Positions 29,447-31,938 of a stretch of DNA of 31,938 bases are shown here, in pieces. Each line of letters begins with the position of its first letter. The first letter of the stretch is position 1. Both the position numbers and the translations under genes were made by a program. The stretch is from CAYZHV01 sp046541355 (GTDB lineage Bacteria; Spirochaetota; Spirochaetia; DSM-27196; Alkalispirochaetaceae). The stretch is taken from positions 1 through 31,938 of the forward strand of contig JBKHDM010000029.1 of the NCBI GenBank assembly GCA_046541355.1, written 5' to 3'. The notes under the pieces are model-generated. The model made no database searches. It saw nothing but the letters and a program-made list of their open reading frames with translations, and was not told the DNA's origin.

Positions 29447-31594
29447 ATGAACAGTCCAGCCTCCGAGCCCGGCCACGCACTCCCCCTCGGCTCGACCATA
29501 GTTCCCCGAGGGGTAAACTTCAGCCTCTTCTCGAGGCACGCCACGGCGGTCTCACTCCTTATCTACGATGAGCCCGGGGACGCCGAGCCCGCTCAATCCT
29601 TCGTCCTTGACCCGGGTATCAACAAGACCGGGGACCTCTGGCACATACTGCTGCCCGAGGCGACCGAGGGGAGCCTCTATCTCTACCGGATCGACGGACC
29701 CTTCGCCCCGGAAAAGGGCCATCGCTTCAACCCGAACGCGCCGCTCCTCGACCCCTACGCCAAGGCGTTGAGCGGCGGCCACATCTGGGATCTCGACCAG
29801 GCCCTTGCCTACGATCCTGATGCTCCAGAAAAGGACCTCGCCCCGGCTGCCTACCGTGGAGCCGCGCACCTGCCGAAGGGTGTGGTGGTGAGTGACGAGT
29901 TCGACTGGGGCAACGACCGACCCCTCAACTACCCTATGCGGGAGAGCATCATCTATGAGGCGCACCTGCGGGGTCTCACCGCCCATCCGACGAGCGAGGC
30001 GAAGCATCCCGGCACCTACCGCGGGGTGATCGAGATGATCCCCTACCTCAAGGAGCTCGGTATAACGAGCCTCGAGCTCCTTCCGGTGCAGGAGTTCGAC
30101 GAGTTCGAGAACTTCAGAACCAACCCGCTTACCGGAGAAAAGCTGAAGAACTACTGGGGTTACAGCACTATCGCCTTTTTTGCACCCAAGGCGAATTACT
30201 CCTCCGGTGACAAGCGGGGAGGGCAGGTGCGGGAGTTCAAGGAGATGGTGAAGGCGCTCCACCAGGCGGGGATAGAGGTGATCCTCGACATCGTCTTTAA
30301 CCACTCCGCAGAGGGAAACGAGCTGGGCCCTACCCTGAGCTTTCGCGGGATCGACAACTCGATCTACTACATTCTCGAGTCCAACCGGCGCTACTACGCC
30401 AATTATTCCGGCTGCGGAAACACGATGAACTGCAACCACCCGATCATGCGTAATTTCATCGTCGACTGCCTGCGCTACTGGGTGACGGAGATGCACGTCG
30501 ACGGCTTCCGATTCGATCTCGCCTCGATTCTCGGCCGGGACGCCCAGGGCAATCTGATGGAGAATCCCCCGATCCTCGAGCGGATCGCCGAGGAGCCGAT
30601 ACTGAGGGGAACCAAGATTATCGCCGAGGCGTGGGACGCAGCCGGGGCGTACCAGGTGGGGAGCTTTCCCGGGGACCGGTGGTCCGAGTGGAACGACCGG
30701 TTCAGGGATGATGTGCGCAAGTTCTGGCGGGGGGACACCGGACTCATCAACACCCTCGCCACCCGCTTTGCCGGAAGCTCGGACCTCTATCTGCGAAACG
30801 GTCGCAAGCCGTTTCATTCCATCAACTTCGTCACCTCCCACGACGGGTTTACCCTCCGGGATCTGGTGAGCTACAACCGGAAGCACAACGAAGCGAACGG
30901 CGAGAACAATCAGGACGGGCACAACTCCAACTACAGCTACAATCACGGGGTCGAAGGGGAGACCGACGATCCTAAGATCCTTCGTCTGCGCAACCGGCAG
31001 ATGAAGAACTTTCTCGCAACCCTCCTGCTCTCCCTCGGTACACCGATGCTTCTCAGTGGAGACGAGTTCGCCCGGAGTCAGGGGGGTAACAACAACGCCT
31101 ACTGTCAGGACAACGAGATCTCCTGGAACAACTACGCCCTCGGGGTTCCCTATATGGACATTTTCCGGTTTACCAGGCTGCTGATCCTCCTGAGACGGAA
31201 CCACAGCGCCCTGACCAGGCCGGAGTTCTATACCGGCCGGGACAATAATGCGAGTACCCGCCCCGACATATCCTGGTTTACCCGGGAGGGGCAGCCGATG
31301 GACTGGGCGAGGGGGGACTCCTGTCTGGCGATCTACATCGACGGCTCCGAGACCGAAACTGTCGGGGACGAGCCGGACGATGACTTCTACATCCTGATCA
31401 ACGGCAGTCGTCACGCTCACCGGTTCTCTCTGCCTACCCCGCGCCGGGGCCACCGTTGGACCTCGGTGATAAACACCGCCCTCGAGCCGCCCCACGACAT
31501 TCGTGAGGCGGGGTGGGAGGACGATCTCTGGAGCGAGGAGGATTTCCAGCTCCTTCCCCGCTCCATGGCGCTCCTCCAGAGCCGGCCGACTTGA
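29447..31594 (+). CDS. glgX: Glycogen debranching enzyme GlgX (GH13, isoamylase type)
   Basis: Hydrolyses alpha-1,6 branch points of glycogen limit dextrins. The N-terminal CBM48 domain (about 1-150) begins ALPLGSTIVPRGVNFSLFSRHA. The GH13 barrel has DIVFNHSAEGNELGP, GFRFDLASILGRD with nucleophile D357, IAEAWDAAG with acid/base E394, and TSHDGFTLRDL with stabiliser D466. The C-terminal beta-domain ends LLPRSMALLQSR. 715 residues, normal for GlgX. The ATG follows the TAG of the previous gene without a gap. The stop TGA lies inside the -35 hexamer TTGACA of the next promoter. Distinguishing GlgX from TreX-like isoamylase would need alignment. Confidence 0.96.
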   Translation: MNSPASEPGHALPLGSTIVPRGVNFSLFSRHATAVSLLIYDEPGDAEPAQSFVLDPGINKTGDLWHILLPEATEGSLYLYRIDGPFAPEKGHRFNPNAPLLDPYAKALSGGHIWDLDQALAYDPDAPEKDLAPAAYRGAAHLPKGVVVSDEFDWGNDRPLNYPMRESIIYEAHLRGLTAHPTSEAKHPGTYRGVIEMIPYLKELGITSLELLPVQEFDEFENFRTNPLTGEKLKNYWGYSTIAFFAPKANYSSGDKRGGQVREFKEMVKALHQAGIEVILDIVFNHSAEGNELGPTLSFRGIDNSIYYILESNRRYYANYSGCGNTMNCNHPIMRNFIVDCLRYWVTEMHVDGFRFDLASILGRDAQGNLMENPPILERIAEEPILRGTKIIAEAWDAAGAYQVGSFPGDRWSEWNDRFRDDVRKFWRGDTGLINTLATRFAGSSDLYLRNGRKPFHSINFVTSHDGFTLRDLVSYNRKHNEANGENNQDGHNSNYSYNHGVEGETDDPKILRLRNRQMKNFLATLLLSLGTPMLLSGDEFARSQGGNNNAYCQDNEISWNNYALGVPYMDIFRFTRLLILLRRNHSALTRPEFYTGRDNNASTRPDISWFTREGQPMDWARGDSCLAIYIDGSETETVGDEPDDDFYILINGSRHAHRFSLPTPRRGHRWTSVINTALEPPHDIREAGWEDDLWSEEDFQLLPRSMALLQSRPT

Positions 31595-31620
31595 CAACCC
31601 GGGCTTCTTGGAGCCACTAT
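31591..31620 (+). promoter_or_regulatory. Probable promoter of the T-box leader
   Basis: A consensus -35, TTGACA (31591-31596), contains the glgX stop codon. With an 18-bp spacer the -10 would be CACTAT (31615-31620), a weak match; TATCAG at 31618 is 21 bp away. The predicted transcript start is near 31627. Confidence 0.45.
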
Positions 31621-31921
31621 CAGCTCAACACACGGTGGAAGGCGTTGATGGAGACGAGTACCCCTGTACGGCGGCTTGAGAGAGAGGTGGCCCGAGGCTG
31701 AGAGCCCCTCGCCGAACCCCAGGGAGAAAACCACTCCGGAGCCGCAGGGTGAACGGACCGGCCCGCCGGTCCTGGGTATTCCTGCCGGGGGCGTCACGAG
31801 ACGACGTTTTGAGCGCGACGGACGGGGATGTGTGGACCGCCCGTCGAACTGAGGTGGTACCGCGGAAGGCTTGCGAGCGTTTCGTCCTCATTACGGGACG
31901 TCACGGTGGCAGGCTTTTTTT
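31621..31921 (+). promoter_or_regulatory. T-box riboswitch leader, probable proline specifier
   Basis: Senses uncharged tRNA and allows read-through of a terminator. Stem I shows GATGGAGACGAGTA at its 5' side (31645-31660), the distal AGAGAG and GGCTG elements, and GAA at its 3' side, facing AGTA as in the specifier-loop E motif. GAA is followed by CCCC and then AGGGAG, so the specifier reads CCC (Pro) in either register. The hairpins GGACCGG/CCGGTCC (31755-31772) and CGACGG/CCGTCG (31816-31846, stem III) follow. The T-box itself, AGGTGGTACCGCGG (31852-31865), has a TGGT bulge, which pairs with an ACCA tRNA end. The regulated gene, perhaps proS, is off the right edge. Confidence 0.92.
31869..31921 (+). 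terminator. Regulated terminator of the T-box leader
   Basis: GCTTGC and GCAGGC close a long hairpin with inner CGT/ACG and CGTCC/GGACG stems, followed by seven T (31915-31921). It follows the T-box sequence directly, as expected of the terminator that competes with the antiterminator. The last 17 bases of the window show nothing further. Confidence 0.88.
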
Positions 31922-31938
31922 GTGCCCCGCCCCGAGGG

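Noticed and set aside
29552..31597. Long minus-strand open frame (681 codons) opposite glgX
   Set aside because: It mirrors the glgX frame over nearly its whole length, and the predicted protein has no family features.
31645..31700. Threonine (ACC) as the T-box specifier
   Set aside because: Reading ACC would use the last A of the GAA that faces AGTA in the loop E motif. The codon normally follows that motif, which leaves CCC.
1..31938. CRISPR arrays, insertion sequences, prophage genes, tRNA or rRNA genes
   Set aside because: No spaced direct-repeat array, transposase or integrase motif, tRNA cloverleaf or rRNA segment was seen on either strand.

Overview
The window is about 32 kb of dense, high-GC bacterial chromosome carrying 26 protein genes, most of them separated by very few bases or overlapping. 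The best guess for the source is a free-living, high-GC member of the Spirochaetota. This rests on the GroEL sequence, which reads very like the treponemal protein as I remember it, on a FapA/DUF342 protein, on a Gram-negative envelope set (HtrA, a POTRA/beta-barrel protein, lipoproteins, SecDF-YajC) and on somewhat relaxed lipoboxes. No database search was possible, so the phylum is an inference.

Layout, left to right. 1-407: a peroxiredoxin (Bcp) cut by the left edge, divergent from 521-4054: an OmpR-type response regulator, its histidine kinase and a periplasmic HtrA/DegP protease. Three heptamer direct repeats phased by 11 bp lie just upstream of the protease and look like a binding site for the adjacent regulator. 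4118-6089: a divergent pair, an ankyrin-repeat lipoprotein and a POTRA/beta-barrel outer-membrane protein. 6101-8692: a lipoprotein alpha/beta hydrolase, a family 2 glycosyltransferase and a lipoprotein of unknown function. 8702-13615 (minus strand): an arginine operon in the order argR-argC-argB-argD-argG, with an in-frame 15-bp minisatellite inside argD. 13616-13881: a divergent control region that also holds a 135-bp element closed by a perfect 18-bp inverted repeat. 13882-19816: a FapA-domain protein, biotin-protein ligase, a large membrane histidine kinase and an overlapping REC-histidine kinase. 19826-21622 (minus): a 598-residue protein I cannot identify, with a Pro/Ala-rich 27-bp repeat. 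21756-23414: groEL alone. 23526-23819: a small unknown protein. 23894-27153: yajC-secD-secF. 27287-31594: nitroreductase, NagD-like HAD phosphatase, alpha/beta hydrolase and GlgX debranching enzyme as one tight cluster. 31591-31938: a T-box leader whose regulated gene lies past the right edge; its apparent specifier is CCC (proline).

How the genes work together. The regulator, kinase, HtrA, POTRA and ankyrin genes look like an envelope-maintenance neighbourhood. The arg operon makes arginine from acetylglutamate and is probably autorepressed by ArgR. YajC/SecD/SecF form the ancillary translocase. The GlgX cluster is glycogen breakdown linked to small hydrolases.

Regulatory sequences are unusually legible. 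Several -10 boxes (TATACT, TATAGT) lie 6-7 bp before an ATG with no Shine-Dalgarno sequence, implying leaderless mRNAs. Some promoters are nested in the stop codon or terminator of the preceding gene. The most unusual items are the T-box leader in a spirochaete-like genome, the 135-bp structured inverted-repeat element, the PhoB-box-like array before htrA, and two in-frame GC-rich repeat expansions in otherwise ordinary coding sequences. I found no phage, insertion sequence, CRISPR, tRNA or rRNA.
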